A DNA stretch of 64,000 bases from Pseudomonas sp. NC02 (GCF_002874965.1 NZ_CP025624.1:310001-374000), one strand, 5' to 3'; shown: positions 42,959 to 51,674, counted from the stretch's first letter. A program made the numbers and translations. The notes: generated from the sequence alone by a model not told the origin.

Positions 42959-43741
42959 CTAGCGGTAAGTGCCGTTTTTTCCGTGGCCGGCCATGGCCTG
43001 GTTGCTGCGCAGGCTGATCATCAACTTGATGTCGATCCACTCGACGCCCTGGGCCTTGAGCTTGGGCAGCTCACGTTCGAGTACCGCCAGGGTCTGTGGA
43101 TAAGGGTGGCCGATCATCACCGCCGACCCCTGTTTGTGGGCCAGCTTGATCGCGGTCTGCAGCTGGGTGGTGATGGCCGCTTCGGTGCGTTCGTCGTCGA
43201 GGAACACATCCCGCGAGACGCTGGCCAGGCCAATCTTTTGCGCCTCGGCGGCGGCGACGGTTTTAGCGCTGGTGCGGCTGTCGACGAAGAACTTGTGGCG
43301 TCGTTGCAGCTCACCCATCAACCAGGCCATGGCCTCCGGCTGGGCGGTCATGCGACTGCCCATGTGGTTGTTGATGCCGGCGGTGTAGGGCACGGCCTTG
43401 AAGGCTGCGTCCAGGCGTTTGCCGAGCTCTTCGATGGGCAGGTCGGGGTGCCAGGCGAACGGGCCGGTGGCCGGGTCCATGGGCATGTGCAGGATGACGA
43501 TCTTGCCGGCCTTGTGGGCTTCGCGGGCGAATTCGGCGGCGTGGGGTGTGTCGGGCATGATCGCCGTGGTCACCGGGCCGGGCAGGGCGAGCACACGACG
43601 ATCCCGGGGCAGGTTTTGCCCAAGGTCGTCGATGATCAGGGTCAGGTAGGCTTTGTGTTCAGCGGGGGCTGCACTGGCGGGGTTGCCTTGGGCGACTCCC
43701 GCCAGACAGCACAGCAAAGCGATGATCAGTCCACGGCGCAT
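42959..43741 (-). CDS. Divergent polysaccharide deacetylase (YibQ-like)
   Basis: A 260-residue protein with a signal peptide (LLCCLAGVAQG). It has the divergent NodB-type layout: LTLIIDDLGQN for the first Asp, ILHMPMDP and NNHMGSRMT for the metal site, and MIGHPYPQTL near the end. The gene follows ctpA immediately on the minus strand and belongs to the envC-ctpA-yibQ group, suggesting a role at the cell wall. The substrate is unknown. Confidence 0.87.
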   Translation of the reverse strand: MRRGLIIALLCCLAGVAQGNPASAAPAEHKAYLTLIIDDLGQNLPRDRRVLALPGPVTTAIMPDTPHAAEFAREAHKAGKIVILHMPMDPATGPFAWHPDLPIEELGKRLDAAFKAVPYTAGINNHMGSRMTAQPEAMAWLMGELQRRHKFFVDSRTSAKTVAAAEAQKIGLASVSRDVFLDDERTEAAITTQLQTAIKLAHKQGSAVMIGHPYPQTLAVLERELPKLKAQGVEWIDIKLMISLRSNQAMAGHGKNGTYR

Positions 43742-43742
43742 A

Positions 43743-45050
43743 TCAACGGCTGCGCGTAATGCTCAGGCCCTTGAGCAGGCTCAGCGCCTGGGCCAACTGA
43801 TAATCGTCGTCCTGCGGCATCGGCTTGGCTTTCGAGCCGCTGCCGGTCGGCTGGTCGGCGCCGCCGTTGCCATTGCCCAAGTGGCCTTGCAGGTCCGCTT
43901 CCTTGTAGAACTCGCTGTCGGCTTCGTTGGTGATCTTGGCCTTGCGCACTTCGATGTCCGGCACGATGCCCTGGGCCTGGATCGAGCGACCGTTCGGCGT
44001 GTAGTACAGCGCCGTGGTGATCTTCAAGGCACGCTCGTTGTTCAGCGGCAGCACGGTTTGCACCGAGCCTTTGCCGAAGCTGGTGGTGCCCATCAGCACG
44101 CCGCGTTTCTGGTCTTGCAGGGCGCCGGCGACGATTTCCGAAGCCGAGGCGCTGCCGCCGTTGATCAGCACAACCATCGGCACGCCTTCGCTGAGGTCGT
44201 TGCCGGTGGCCGAGAAGCGCAGCTCGGAGTTGGCGATACGGCCCTTGGTGTAGACGATCAGGCCCTTGGTGATGAAGTGGTCGACCACCTCCACCGCTGC
44301 CTGCAACACGCCGCCCGGGTTGTTGCGCAGGTCGAGCACGATGCCGCTGAGTTTCTTGCCGTTGTCTTTGCGCAGCTTGGCGAGGGCCTTGGCCACTTCG
44401 TCGCCGGTCTTGACCTGGAACTGGGTGATACGGATGTAGCCGTAGCCCGACTCCAGCAGCTGGCTCTTCACGCTTTTGACCGTGATGGTGGCGCGGGTCA
44501 GGGTCACGTCGAACGGCGTGCCGCCGTCGCGCACCAGGGTCAGGGTGATTTTCTGGCCGATCTTGCCGCGCATCTTGTCGACGGCTTCGGTCATGGTCTG
44601 GCCGCGGGTCGGCTGGCCGTTGATCTTGACGATAAAGTCACCGGCCTGGATGCCGGCCTTGGACGCAGGGGTGTCATCGATCGGCGAAACGACCTTGATG
44701 TTGCCGTCGTCGGCGCCGACTTCAATGCCCAGGCCACCGAATTCACCGCTGGTGCTCTCCTGCAGCTCGGCGAAATCTTCCGGGCCCAGGTAGGCGGAGT
44801 GCGGGTCAAGGTTGCTGAGCATGCCCTTGATGGCATTTTCCAGCAGGGTCTTGTCGTCCACAGGTTCGACATAAGCGGCCTTGATCCGGTCCATGACCTC
44901 GGCAAAGGTGCGCAACTCGTCCAGCGGCAGCGGGGCCTTGGTGGTCGCGGCCGTGGCCGACTGGGCGGTCTGGTCGGCGAATGCCAAAGGCGCGCCGATC
45001 ACCAGAGCGATCGTCAGGGCCAGCGATGTGAGGCGGGACAAATGCAGCAT
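43743..45050 (-). CDS. ctpA: CtpA, carboxy-terminal processing protease (S41)
   Basis: A 435-residue periplasmic serine protease. Signal peptide (ALTIALVIGAPLAFA); PDZ domain with GLGIEVGADDG (about 100-180); S41 core with LDLRNNPGG, the Ser of NGGSASASEIVAGAL and the Lys of GKGSVQTV. In P. aeruginosa CtpA degrades cell-wall hydrolases; here it lies next to envC. AGGAG precedes the chosen ATG at some distance; a longer start would overlap the end of envC. Confidence 0.93.
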   Translation of the reverse strand: MLHLSRLTSLALTIALVIGAPLAFADQTAQSATAATTKAPLPLDELRTFAEVMDRIKAAYVEPVDDKTLLENAIKGMLSNLDPHSAYLGPEDFAELQESTSGEFGGLGIEVGADDGNIKVVSPIDDTPASKAGIQAGDFIVKINGQPTRGQTMTEAVDKMRGKIGQKITLTLVRDGGTPFDVTLTRATITVKSVKSQLLESGYGYIRITQFQVKTGDEVAKALAKLRKDNGKKLSGIVLDLRNNPGGVLQAAVEVVDHFITKGLIVYTKGRIANSELRFSATGNDLSEGVPMVVLINGGSASASEIVAGALQDQKRGVLMGTTSFGKGSVQTVLPLNNERALKITTALYYTPNGRSIQAQGIVPDIEVRKAKITNEADSEFYKEADLQGHLGNGNGGADQPTGSGSKAKPMPQDDDYQLAQALSLLKGLSITRSR

Positions 45051-45081
45051 GTCGAACGAACTCCTAATGTAGATGCGACCC

Positions 45082-46386
45082 TTATCCTTGGGTACGGCAC
45101 CATTGTGCCGGGTCGCTCGGGCGGCCCTGCTGACGAATAGCGAAGTACAGCGCCGGGGTGTCCTGGCCACCACTGTTACCGACAGTGGAGATGGATTCAC
45201 CGGCTTTTACAACATCACCTGCCGCTTTAAGCAAAGTTTGATTGTGGCCGTAAAGGCTCAAATAGCCATTACCGTGGTCAAGAATCACCAGCAAACCTGC
45301 ACCACGCAGCCAATCGGCGAATACCACACGGCCGCCGTGGATAGCGTGGACCTGGGTGCCGGCACCGGCACTGATCATCACACCGTCCCACTTGGCGCGG
45401 GTGTCATCGCCACGGGTTTCACCAAAGCGTGCCAGTAATCGACCATCAACTGGCCATGGAAGTTTGCCCCGAGCTGAAGCAAAAGGTCCGCCGAAGGATT
45501 CGCCGGCGCTGGAAACCAGCGGGCCAGGCGCTGCACGCGCCGGTTTACGCGGGGCCGGGGCGTCGGTAGTGGCGCTGGCGACTGCCTCGGCGGCTTCACG
45601 CTCGCGCTTTTTTTCGGCTTCCTGCTGGGCAATCAGCGCTTTTTGCCGCGCCTGCTCTGCCTCACGGGCCTGGCGCGCCAGGGTTTCCTCGATGGTTTTC
45701 AGGACTTTGCCCAGGTCGGCCTGGTCTTGCTCGCGGGCCTGGAGCTTGGCGTCACGGGCCTTCACGTCGTCATTCAGCTTGGCCAGCGCCTGCTGGCGCT
45801 CCTTGCGGACCTTGTCCAGTTCGTCGCGCTGGCTGTCGAGGGCGGTTTTCTGGTCGAGCAGCTGCGACTGCTGGTTGGCGATTTCCTGCTCGACGTTGGC
45901 CAGCTGGCGCAGGGTCTCGTTGAAGCTTTTCAGTTGCTCCAGGCGGGCCTTGCTCAGGTAGTCGTAATAGGTAAGGGTGCGGGCGAATTTTTCCGGGTTC
46001 TGCTGGTTGAGCAGCAGCTTGAGGTATTCCTGGCGGCCGTTCTGGTAAGCGGCGCGGGCCTGGATCGCGATCAGGCGTTGCTGTTCAACGCGTGCGCTCT
46101 GGAGTTTTTTTTTCTCACCGTCGAGTCGCTCCAGTTCCGACTCGCTCTTCTTTAGTTCTTTTTGCAGCTCCTGGACCTGCTTCTCCAGCTTGCCCATCTC
46201 GGTTTCCGTGCCGCGCAGGTCTTTCTGCACGCCGGACTTCTCTTCCTGGAGCTTGCCGAGCAGCTTCTTCAGCTCGGTAATGTCCTGACGCGTAGCGTCC
46301 AACTGTTGTTGGGTTTGTGCGCGCTCATCGGCAAACGCCGGTTGGAGCAGGCAGACAAGAGCAAGGGTAATCAAGGCGCGAAGCAT
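45082..46386 (-). CDS. envC: EnvC, LytM-domain activator of cell-wall amidases
   Basis: 434 residues: signal peptide (LLQPAFA), a long coiled coil (about 22-265, with heptad-like Gln/Glu/Leu/Lys repeats), an Ala/Pro linker, and a C-terminal LytM domain. The LytM metal ligands are lost: the usual HxGxD position reads KWDGVMI and the usual HxH position reads ALYFAIR. It should therefore activate septal amidases rather than cut peptidoglycan, as E. coli EnvC does. It is the first gene of envC-ctpA-deacetylase. Confidence 0.93.
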   Translation of the reverse strand: MLRALITLALVCLLQPAFADERAQTQQQLDATRQDITELKKLLGKLQEEKSGVQKDLRGTETEMGKLEKQVQELQKELKKSESELERLDGEKKKLQSARVEQQRLIAIQARAAYQNGRQEYLKLLLNQQNPEKFARTLTYYDYLSKARLEQLKSFNETLRQLANVEQEIANQQSQLLDQKTALDSQRDELDKVRKERQQALAKLNDDVKARDAKLQAREQDQADLGKVLKTIEETLARQAREAEQARQKALIAQQEAEKKREREAAEAVASATTDAPAPRKPARAAPGPLVSSAGESFGGPFASARGKLPWPVDGRLLARFGETRGDDTRAKWDGVMISAGAGTQVHAIHGGRVVFADWLRGAGLLVILDHGNGYLSLYGHNQTLLKAAGDVVKAGESISTVGNSGGQDTPALYFAIRQQGRPSDPAQWCRTQG

Positions 46387-46682
46387 AGAGGCGGGCGACA
46401 CCAGGGAAAGGGACGGCCTAGTATGCCCGCCAAGCGCTGCAAAAAAAACGCCCAATTCGGCTTGGCAGGCAAGTTAGGTGCCCAGTGGCCGCATTCTGCA
46501 AGCAATTGTGGGCAAGTCCCATAGCCCTTTGAAGGCGACGAGCGGTAGAGAGCGTCGTGTCGTGCTTCTGCAGTTGTTTTGTGTGCTTCGCGAAATGCCT
46601 TGAAATGCTCCGCCCTGACGGTGCATTTGCGCTCGGAATAGACTCTTCGGCCCTGTTAATCCGACGGTCGGCATAGTCAGTA
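46387..46682. other. Gene-free stretch between envC and the orphan nuclease domain
   Basis: About 300 bp. A minus-strand frame from about 46645 to 46420 reads RAEHFKAFREAHKTTAEARH and looks mildly protein-like, but it has no start codon or ribosome site. Otherwise I see only the envC promoter region. It may be remnant phage DNA. Confidence 0.3.
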
Positions 46683-47195
46683 ATGCCTTGTATTCACGAG
46701 TCAAAAGGCCAGCAAACGTGGCTTGATTATGGGCTTCCCGACCTTCGTAGTCTGGATCGGGCTTTGCGAGCGCGTCCACTTGAGGAAGTGGCCGCCGGCA
46801 ATGACGTCGAAGCGGCCATCGATATAGTCGCAATGCATTTTGGCATTGCCCATTCGAGCTGTTCGGAAGTGGAAGTTGCCTCGCCTTTGGGGCAAATAGC
46901 GATCAGGCGTAGCTGTCTGCAGCACATTGTTGAAAAGCGGCAGGACGCCAGAGAGCGTTATGTCAGGTTCGCCTTGGACACATTGACGGGGCCTCTGGAA
47001 ATATGGCGTGTTGCTTATAGCGATTGCTCCGCCCGTTTAGCATTCATTGGGGCTTATGAATCCAGGAGGCAGATACTGGTGGTGGTCAATATTCAGGCTG
47101 GCAATGTGCTGTGGAACTTCATGCAGGCAGACGCCAAGGCCTTGAACAAGCATCGTCATGGTGAGTTGCTCTACAAGCGTTACGAGCTTTTGTGA
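46683..47195 (+). CDS. Orphan phage-type nuclease domain (PBECR2-like, tail of a Mu F-type head protein)
   Basis: 170 residues. GQQTWLDYGLPDLR at the start, then LGQIAIRRSCLQHIVEKRQD, GPLEIWRVAY, and HGELLYKRY at the end match the C-terminal module found in phage Mu gpF-like head-morphogenesis proteins, a predicted barnase/EndoU/RelE-fold RNase. The rest of that protein and all other phage genes are missing. An in-frame stop lies two codons before the ATG and there is no ribosome site, so this is either a fragment or an adopted toxin-like gene. No immunity gene is obvious. Confidence 0.55.
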   Translation: MPCIHESKGQQTWLDYGLPDLRSLDRALRARPLEEVAAGNDVEAAIDIVAMHFGIAHSSCSEVEVASPLGQIAIRRSCLQHIVEKRQDARERYVRFALDTLTGPLEIWRVAYSDCSARLAFIGAYESRRQILVVVNIQAGNVLWNFMQADAKALNKHRHGELLYKRYELL

Positions 47196-47412
47196 CGCCC
47201 AAAGAAAAGGGCAGCTCTTTCGAACTGCCCTAAGTAGTGCTTGCTTGATATTCATATACACACCCTCAAGCAGGGGTGTGGAGGTCTCACCCTACGCGGA
47301 TATCCAGCCATCTGCGGGGTTCCTACGCCAGTTATCGCCGCTGGAGGCAACTGGTTTCGCGCTCAAGTCCATTATTGACGGGCTGCCTGTTTTGAGCAAC
47401 CCCTGAACTGTG

Positions 47413-48939
47413 TCAGACCAGAATCGAAGTGCCAGTCATCTCTTTCGGCTTCTCCAGCCCCATCAGCATCAACATGGTCGGTGCCACGTCGGCCAGCACG
47501 CCGCCATCACGTACTTTAAAGTCACGTTTGCCGACGTAGATGAATGGCACCGGCTCGGTGGTGTGGGCGGTGTGGGCCTGGCCGGTGGATTCGTCGGACA
47601 TTTGCTCGCAGTTGCCGTGGTCGGCGGTGATCAGCGCTTCGCCGCCCACCTTGTCCAGGGCGTCGACGATGCGGCCGACGCACAGGTCCAGGCATTCCAC
47701 GGCTTTTACCGCCGCTTCCAGGTTGCCGCTGTGGCCCACCATGTCACCGTTGGCGTAGTTGACCACGATCACGTCGTAGCGCTGGTGTTCGATGGCGTCG
47801 ACGATCTTGTCCGTGACTTCCGGGGCACTCATCTCCGGCTGCAGGTCGTAGGTGGCGACTTTCGGCGACGGGATCAGGATGCGTTCTTCACCCGGGAACG
47901 GTTCTTCACGACCGCCGGAGAAGAAGAAGGTCACGTGGGCGTACTTCTCGGTTTCGGCAATGCGCAGTTGGGTCTTGCCGTTTTTCGCCAGGTAATCCCC
48001 CAGCACGTTTTCCAGGCTGCCCGGGGCGAATGCCGACGGGGCCGGGATGTTGGCGGCGTATTGGGTCAGCATCACGAATTCGACTTTCGGCTGGCGGGCG
48101 CGCTCGAAGTCCTTGAAGCCGGCATCGACGAATACGTGGCTCAGCTCGCGGGCACGGTCGGCGCGGAAGTTCATGAACACCACGGCGTCGCCATCTTCGA
48201 CCTTGACCGGTTCGCCGATGGTGGTGGCCTTGACGAATTCGTCACTCTCGCCACGGGCGTAGGCGGCCTCCAGGCCTTCCTGGGCGGTGGCGGCGTTGAA
48301 TTCGGCCTGGCCGTCGACGATCAGGTTGTAGGCCTGTGCCACGCGGTCCCAGCGGTTGTCGCGGTCCATGGCGAAGTAGCGGCCAACCAGGCTGGCGATG
48401 CGGCCTTTGCCGAGGGTCTTGAAGGTTTCATCCAGCAGTTCGATGGAGGACTGGGCACTTTTCGGCGGGGTGTCGCGGCCGTCGAGGAACGCGTGCAGGT
48501 AGATCTTCTCGGCGCCGCGCTTGAAGGCCAGTTCGGCCATGGCGATCAGGTGGTCCTGGTGGCTGTGGACGCCGCCGTCCGACAGCAGGCCCATGAAGTG
48601 CACGGCCTTGCCGGCCTTGACCGCTTTATCCACTGCCGCGCAGATGTTTGGGTTCTCGAAAAACTCACCGTCGCGGATCGCTTTGGTCACGCGGGTGAAA
48701 TCTTGATAGACCACTCGTCCGGCACCGAGATTCATATGGCCGACTTCCGAGTTGCCCATTTGGCCGTCCGGCAGGCCAACATCCATGCCCGAGCCCGAGA
48801 TCAGGCCGTTCGGAACGGTAGCGCTCAGACGGTCCAGTACTGGCTTGCTGGCCGAGTACACGGCGTTGTCGTGGTGGCTTTCACTGTGTCCGAAGCCATC
48901 GAGAATTATCAGGACCAAAGGTTTAGGCGTAGTAGTCAT
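47413..48939 (-). CDS. gpmI: GpmI, cofactor-independent phosphoglycerate mutase
   Basis: A 508-residue Mn-dependent glycolytic/gluconeogenic enzyme that interconverts 3- and 2-phosphoglycerate. [13 protein letters not shown] carries the first metal Asp, [14 protein letters not shown] the catalytic Ser, and [12 protein letters not shown] the second metal set. The ATG at 48937-48939 is chosen; an upstream in-frame start lacks a ribosome site. It is divergent from yibN. Confidence 0.96.
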   Translation of the reverse strand: MTTTPKPLVLIILDGFGHSESHHDNAVYSASKPVLDRLSATVPNGLISGSGMDVGLPDGQMGNSEVGHMNLGAGRVVYQDFTRVTKAIRDGEFFENPNICAAVDKAVKAGKAVHFMGLLSDGGVHSHQDHLIAMAELAFKRGAEKIYLHAFLDGRDTPPKSAQSSIELLDETFKTLGKGRIASLVGRYFAMDRDNRWDRVAQAYNLIVDGQAEFNAATAQEGLEAAYARGESDEFVKATTIGEPVKVEDGDAVVFMNFRADRARELSHVFVDAGFKDFERARQPKVEFVMLTQYAANIPAPSAFAPGSLENVLGDYLAKNGKTQLRIAETEKYAHVTFFFSGGREEPFPGEERILIPSPKVATYDLQPEMSAPEVTDKIVDAIEHQRYDVIVVNYANGDMVGHSGNLEAAVKAVECLDLCVGRIVDALDKVGGEALITADHGNCEQMSDESTGQAHTAHTTEPVPFIYVGKRDFKVRDGGVLADVAPTMLMLMGLEKPKEMTGTSILV

Positions 48940-49030
48940 AGATCCTCTCGCGGCGGTAATGAATGAAGGGAATAGAAAAGGGAGTGGCAGTTTAAAGCGA
49001 AGTTCCGACCACGTCACCGCTTTACGGGGG

Positions 49031-49058
49031 TTGGCCGACCATGACGGCTGTGTATACT
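49031..49058 (+). promoter_or_regulatory. Sigma70 promoter of yibN-grxC-secB
   Basis: TTGGCC, 16 bp, TATACT, ending 33 bp before the yibN ATG. It is a good -10 with a fair -35. Confidence 0.55.
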
Positions 49059-49090
49059 TACCGCCATTTTAACGCCCTGGAACCTCCTTG

Positions 49091-49504
49091 ATGGTTGATC
49101 ACCTGATTGCATTTGCCACTACCCACTATTTGCTCGCTGGTGCGTTCGTCGTACTGCTGGCGCTGCTGATCGCTCACGAATTGAGCCGCGGTGGCCGCAG
49201 CCTCAGCACGTCCGAGCTGACCGCCCTGGTCAACAAGGATGAGGCCGTAGTGGTGGACATTCGTCCCGCCAAGGATTTCGCCGCCGGTCACATTGTCGGC
49301 GCGCTGAACATTCCCCAGGACAAACTGATTTCGCGCCTGGCCGAGCTGGAAAAGCACAAGGCCAAGACCATTATCCTGGTCGACGCCCAGGGCCAGCACT
49401 CCGGCACCCACGCCCGCGAGATGCTGAAAACCGGCTTCAACGCCGCCAAACTGTCGGGTGGTATTTCCAGCTGGCGTGGCGATAACCTGCCGCTGGTGAA
49501 GTGA
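49091..49504 (+). CDS. yibN: YibN-like membrane-anchored rhodanese-fold protein (no catalytic Cys)
   Basis: 137 residues with an N-terminal membrane helix (YLLAGAFVVLLALLIAH) and a cytoplasmic rhodanese domain: VVVDIRPAKDFAAGHIVGALNIP, then IILVDAQGQHSG where active rhodaneses have Cys, then LSGGISSWRGDNLPLV. The Cys position is Asp, so sulfur transfer is not expected. E. coli YibN lies in the same secB-grxC neighbourhood. It is followed by grxC after one base. Confidence 0.9.
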   Translation: MVDHLIAFATTHYLLAGAFVVLLALLIAHELSRGGRSLSTSELTALVNKDEAVVVDIRPAKDFAAGHIVGALNIPQDKLISRLAELEKHKAKTIILVDAQGQHSGTHAREMLKTGFNAAKLSGGISSWRGDNLPLVK

Positions 49505-49505
49505 T

Positions 49506-49760
49506 ATGAGCCAGGTTGTCGTTTATTCCAGCGATTATTGCCCTTATTGCATGCGGGCCAAGGCCCTGCTTGTGAAAAAGGGCGTTGTCTTCGAAGAGAT
49601 CAAGGTTGATGGCAAGCCCCAGGTGCGCGCCGAGATGACCAAGAAAGCGGGACGCACGTCCGTGCCGCAGATCTGGATCGGTGACAAGCATGTCGGTGGT
49701 TGCGATGACCTGTTCGCACTCGAGCGCGCCGGTAAACTGGATGCGCTGCTTCACGTCTGA
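49506..49760 (+). CDS. grxC: GrxC, glutaredoxin 3
   Basis: An 84-residue glutaredoxin with active site CPYC (12-15), the cis-Pro segment TSVPQIWIGD and the glutathione-binding GGCDDL. It reduces disulphides and mixed glutathione disulphides in the cytoplasm. It lies between yibN and secB in one operon. Confidence 0.97.
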   Translation: MSQVVVYSSDYCPYCMRAKALLVKKGVVFEEIKVDGKPQVRAEMTKKAGRTSVPQIWIGDKHVGGCDDLFALERAGKLDALLHV

Positions 49761-49802
49761 CTCCTAACCCCTAAAAGACCCCAAGATCACGAAGGATCTG
49801 CG

Positions 49803-50288
49803 ATGACTGACCAACAGAACACCGAAGCGGCAGCAGAAGAAGCTCAAGGCCCACAATTTTCCCTGCAGCGTATTTACGTACGTGACTTGTCGTTCGAAGC
49901 GCCGAAAAGCCCGGCCATCTTCCGTCAGGAATGGACCCCGAGCGTTGCGCTGGACCTGAACACCCGTCAGAAGGCCCTGGAAGGTGACTTCCACGAGGTC
50001 GTGCTGACCCTGTCGGTCACCGTCAAGAACGGCGAAGAAGTGGCCTTCATCGCTGAAGTGCAACAGGCCGGTATCTTTCTGATCCAGGGCCTGGACGAAG
50101 CGTCCATGAGCCACACCCTGGGCGCGTTCTGCCCGAACATCCTGTTCCCGTATGCCCGTGAGACCCTGGACAGCCTGGTCACCCGTGGCTCGTTCCCGGC
50201 GCTGATGCTGGCTCCAGTGAACTTCGATGCCCTGTATGCGCAAGAGCTGCAGCGCATGCAACAGGAAGGCTCGCCAACGGTTCAGTAA
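49803..50288 (+). CDS. secB: SecB, export chaperone
   Basis: A 161-residue tetrameric chaperone that keeps outer-membrane and periplasmic precursors unfolded and passes them to SecA. It has the family stretch [19 protein letters not shown], the segment [17 protein letters not shown] and the C-terminal [12 protein letters not shown] 42-nt gap separates it from grxC. Confidence 0.97.
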   Translation: MTDQQNTEAAAEEAQGPQFSLQRIYVRDLSFEAPKSPAIFRQEWTPSVALDLNTRQKALEGDFHEVVLTLSVTVKNGEEVAFIAEVQQAGIFLIQGLDEASMSHTLGAFCPNILFPYARETLDSLVTRGSFPALMLAPVNFDALYAQELQRMQQEGSPTVQ

Positions 50289-50314
50289 GCTGTTCTGAGC
50301 AACGACGCCGATCC

Positions 50315-50408
50315 AATGTGGGAGCGGGCTTGCTCGCGAAAGCGGTACTTCAGTCGATATCTTCGTTGACTGGCACTCCGCTTTCGCGAGCAAGCCCGCT
50401 CCCACATT
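50315..50408. repeat. REPIN (GTGGGAGCGGGCTTGCTC class)
   Basis: Inverted REP pair between secB and trmL; the arms AATGTGGGAGCGGGCTTGCT and complement flank a variable centre with GTCGATATC. It lies between convergent genes. Confidence 0.9.
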
Positions 50409-50420
50409 CGTTATGCAGTG

Positions 50421-50876
50421 TTACTTGAACCCCAGTTGCCGCCAACCTTCGTAAACCGCGACGGCCACGGTATTGGACAGGTTCAGGCTGCGGCAGCCTT
50501 CGCGCATCGGCAGGCGCAGGCGGTGGCCGTCTGGCAGGGCGTCCAGCACGTCTGCCGGCAGGCCGCGGCTTTCCGGGCCGAACAGGAAGGCGTCGCCTTC
50601 GGCAAAGCTGGCATCATGAAACGGCCGCGAACCCTTGGTGGTAAACGCGAACAACCGTGGGTGGTTCAGGCTTTCCAGGCAGCTGGCAAGGTCGGCGTGG
50701 CGTTGCAGGGTGGCGTACTCGTGGTAGTCCAGCCCGGCGCGGCGCAGGCGCTTGTCGTCCATGTCGAAACCCAAGGGCTCGATCAAATGCAGGTGGCAGC
50801 CACTGTTGGCGCACAGCCTGATAACGTTGCCGGTATTCGGCGGAATTTCTGGTTGAAAAAGGATGACGTGAAACAT
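50421..50876 (-). CDS. trmL: TrmL, tRNA (cytidine/uridine-34 2'-O)-methyltransferase
   Basis: A 151-residue SPOUT methyltransferase with EIPPNTGNVIRLCANSG at the start, LFGPESRGLP in the middle and LPMREGCRSLNLSNTVAVAVYE in the knotted SAM site. The family methylates the wobble base of tRNA-Leu. Its ATG overlaps the ATG of the divergent gene (CATG), with GGAG upstream. Confidence 0.95.
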   Translation of the reverse strand: MFHVILFQPEIPPNTGNVIRLCANSGCHLHLIEPLGFDMDDKRLRRAGLDYHEYATLQRHADLASCLESLNHPRLFAFTTKGSRPFHDASFAEGDAFLFGPESRGLPADVLDALPDGHRLRLPMREGCRSLNLSNTVAVAVYEGWRQLGFK

Positions 50877-51315
50877 GCACGGCTCCGAAGGCAAAGATGC
50901 GCTGCATTCTACCCCTGAAGAAGACCCCAGGCCGAAGCTATTGCCACGGGTTTTAGGCTCGTTGGCGATTGTCGGCTTGATGGTAGGCCTGATGATCGGC
51001 CGGCTGACCACGCCAGACCCGGTTGAGCTGCAGCAGGTAGAGCCCGCCGCCGATGGCCTGGTGGTGTGGTTCAACAGCGAACCCAAGCTGCACGGCGAGC
51101 ATATCGACGGCACCGTGGCGCTGCTGTTCGATGCGCTTGGCAAGGCCCAGGGCGGCCAATTGAAGGTCAATGACAAGGATGTGAACTGGCGCGTACGCAA
51201 GACCGATGGCGGCTTGCTGCTGAACCTGGTGGCGGCTCGGCCGTTGCGCGGGGAGTGGTCGGGAGAGAAGGCCGATGGACGCTGGCGGGTGGAGATCCAT
51301 CTCCAGGAGCAATAA
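50875..51315 (+). CDS. Membrane-anchored protein of unknown function
   Basis: 146 residues with one N-terminal membrane helix (LGSLAIVGLMVGLMIG, about 27-42) and a periplasmic beta-rich domain (VVWFNSEPKL...GTVALLF...WRVRK...GRWRVEI). No family is recognised. The start codon overlaps that of trmL on the opposite strand. Its stop borders the last nrsZ hairpin, and its transcript could run antisense to nrsZ up to the terminator at 51675. Confidence 0.75.
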   Translation: MHGSEGKDALHSTPEEDPRPKLLPRVLGSLAIVGLMVGLMIGRLTTPDPVELQQVEPAADGLVVWFNSEPKLHGEHIDGTVALLFDALGKAQGGQLKVNDKDVNWRVRKTDGGLLLNLVAARPLRGEWSGEKADGRWRVEIHLQEQ

Positions 51316-51608
51316 AAGAGGGAATCCCCGGCCTGCCTGTACCAAGGTTCCCAAAACGGGCTGGGGCTATGGGCGCGTTGCCTCATAAGCCCCGGGTGTA
51401 AAGAAGGGAGTTCCCGGCCTGCCTGTACCAGGGCTCCCAAAACGGGGTGAAGCCAAAGGCTTCGGTGTTAAAGAGGGAATCCCCGGCCTGCCTGTACCGA
51501 GGTTCCCGAAACGGGTGTGGGGCGCGACGCGATCCGCATCAAACACCCCGGGTGTTAAAGAGGGGATTCTCGGCCTGCCTGTACCAAGGTCCCCGAAACT
51601 GGGTAGTA
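51309..51608 (-). ncRNA. nrsZ: NrsZ, nitrogen-regulated small RNA (four hairpin modules)
   Basis: Four related units (about 51315-51360, 51400-51446, 51469-51516, 51556-51604) share, in the RNA sense, GGTACAGGCAGGCCG as the loop region and CTCTTTAACACC-like linkers. The stems GGGAA/TTCCC, GGGAG/CTCCC and GGGGA/TCCCC covary between copies, which supports RNA structure. A sigma54 promoter lies just upstream and the last module is followed by TCTTTTATT, a terminator-like end. The position beside ntrC and the modular make-up match NrsZ of P. aeruginosa, a processed sRNA induced by NtrC under nitrogen limitation. The identity rests on position and architecture, not on alignment. Confidence 0.75.
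51315..51604. repeat. Four-copy repeat array with 69-87 bp periods
   Basis: The CGGCCTGCCTGTACC core is identical in all four copies; the spacers differ and two of them can form their own hairpins (GAAGCC-AAA-GGCTTC at 51449; GGGGCT...AGCCCC at 51363). Irregular spacing and structured spacers exclude CRISPR. These are the nrsZ modules. Confidence 0.85.
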
Positions 51609-51617
51609 ACAGGGTTA

Positions 51618-51634
51618 TTGCAGGGCGCGTGCCA
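51618..51634 (-). promoter_or_regulatory. Sigma54 promoter of nrsZ
   Basis: On the minus strand TGGCACGCGCCCTGCAA matches TGGCACG-N4-TTGCA with one change and correct GG-N10-GC spacing. Transcription would start near 51608, a few bases before the first hairpin module. Confidence 0.75.
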
Positions 51635-51674
51635 GAATTGCGAAGTGGCGCCAAAAAATTTCTTCAGAAAGCGC

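Noticed and set aside
43095..43103. Fifth DnaA box (TGTGGATAA)
   Set aside because: Single site inside the deacetylase gene with no others close by; about what chance allows in 64 kb.
51315..51604. CRISPR array
   Set aside because: Only four imperfect copies, unequal spacing, structured spacers, covarying stems and no cas genes; it is a modular RNA.
51367..51654. Minus-strand protein with repeated GTGRPGIPSLTP peptide
   Set aside because: The peptide repeat is a by-product of the nrsZ modules; the stem covariation changes residues freely and there is no ribosome site.
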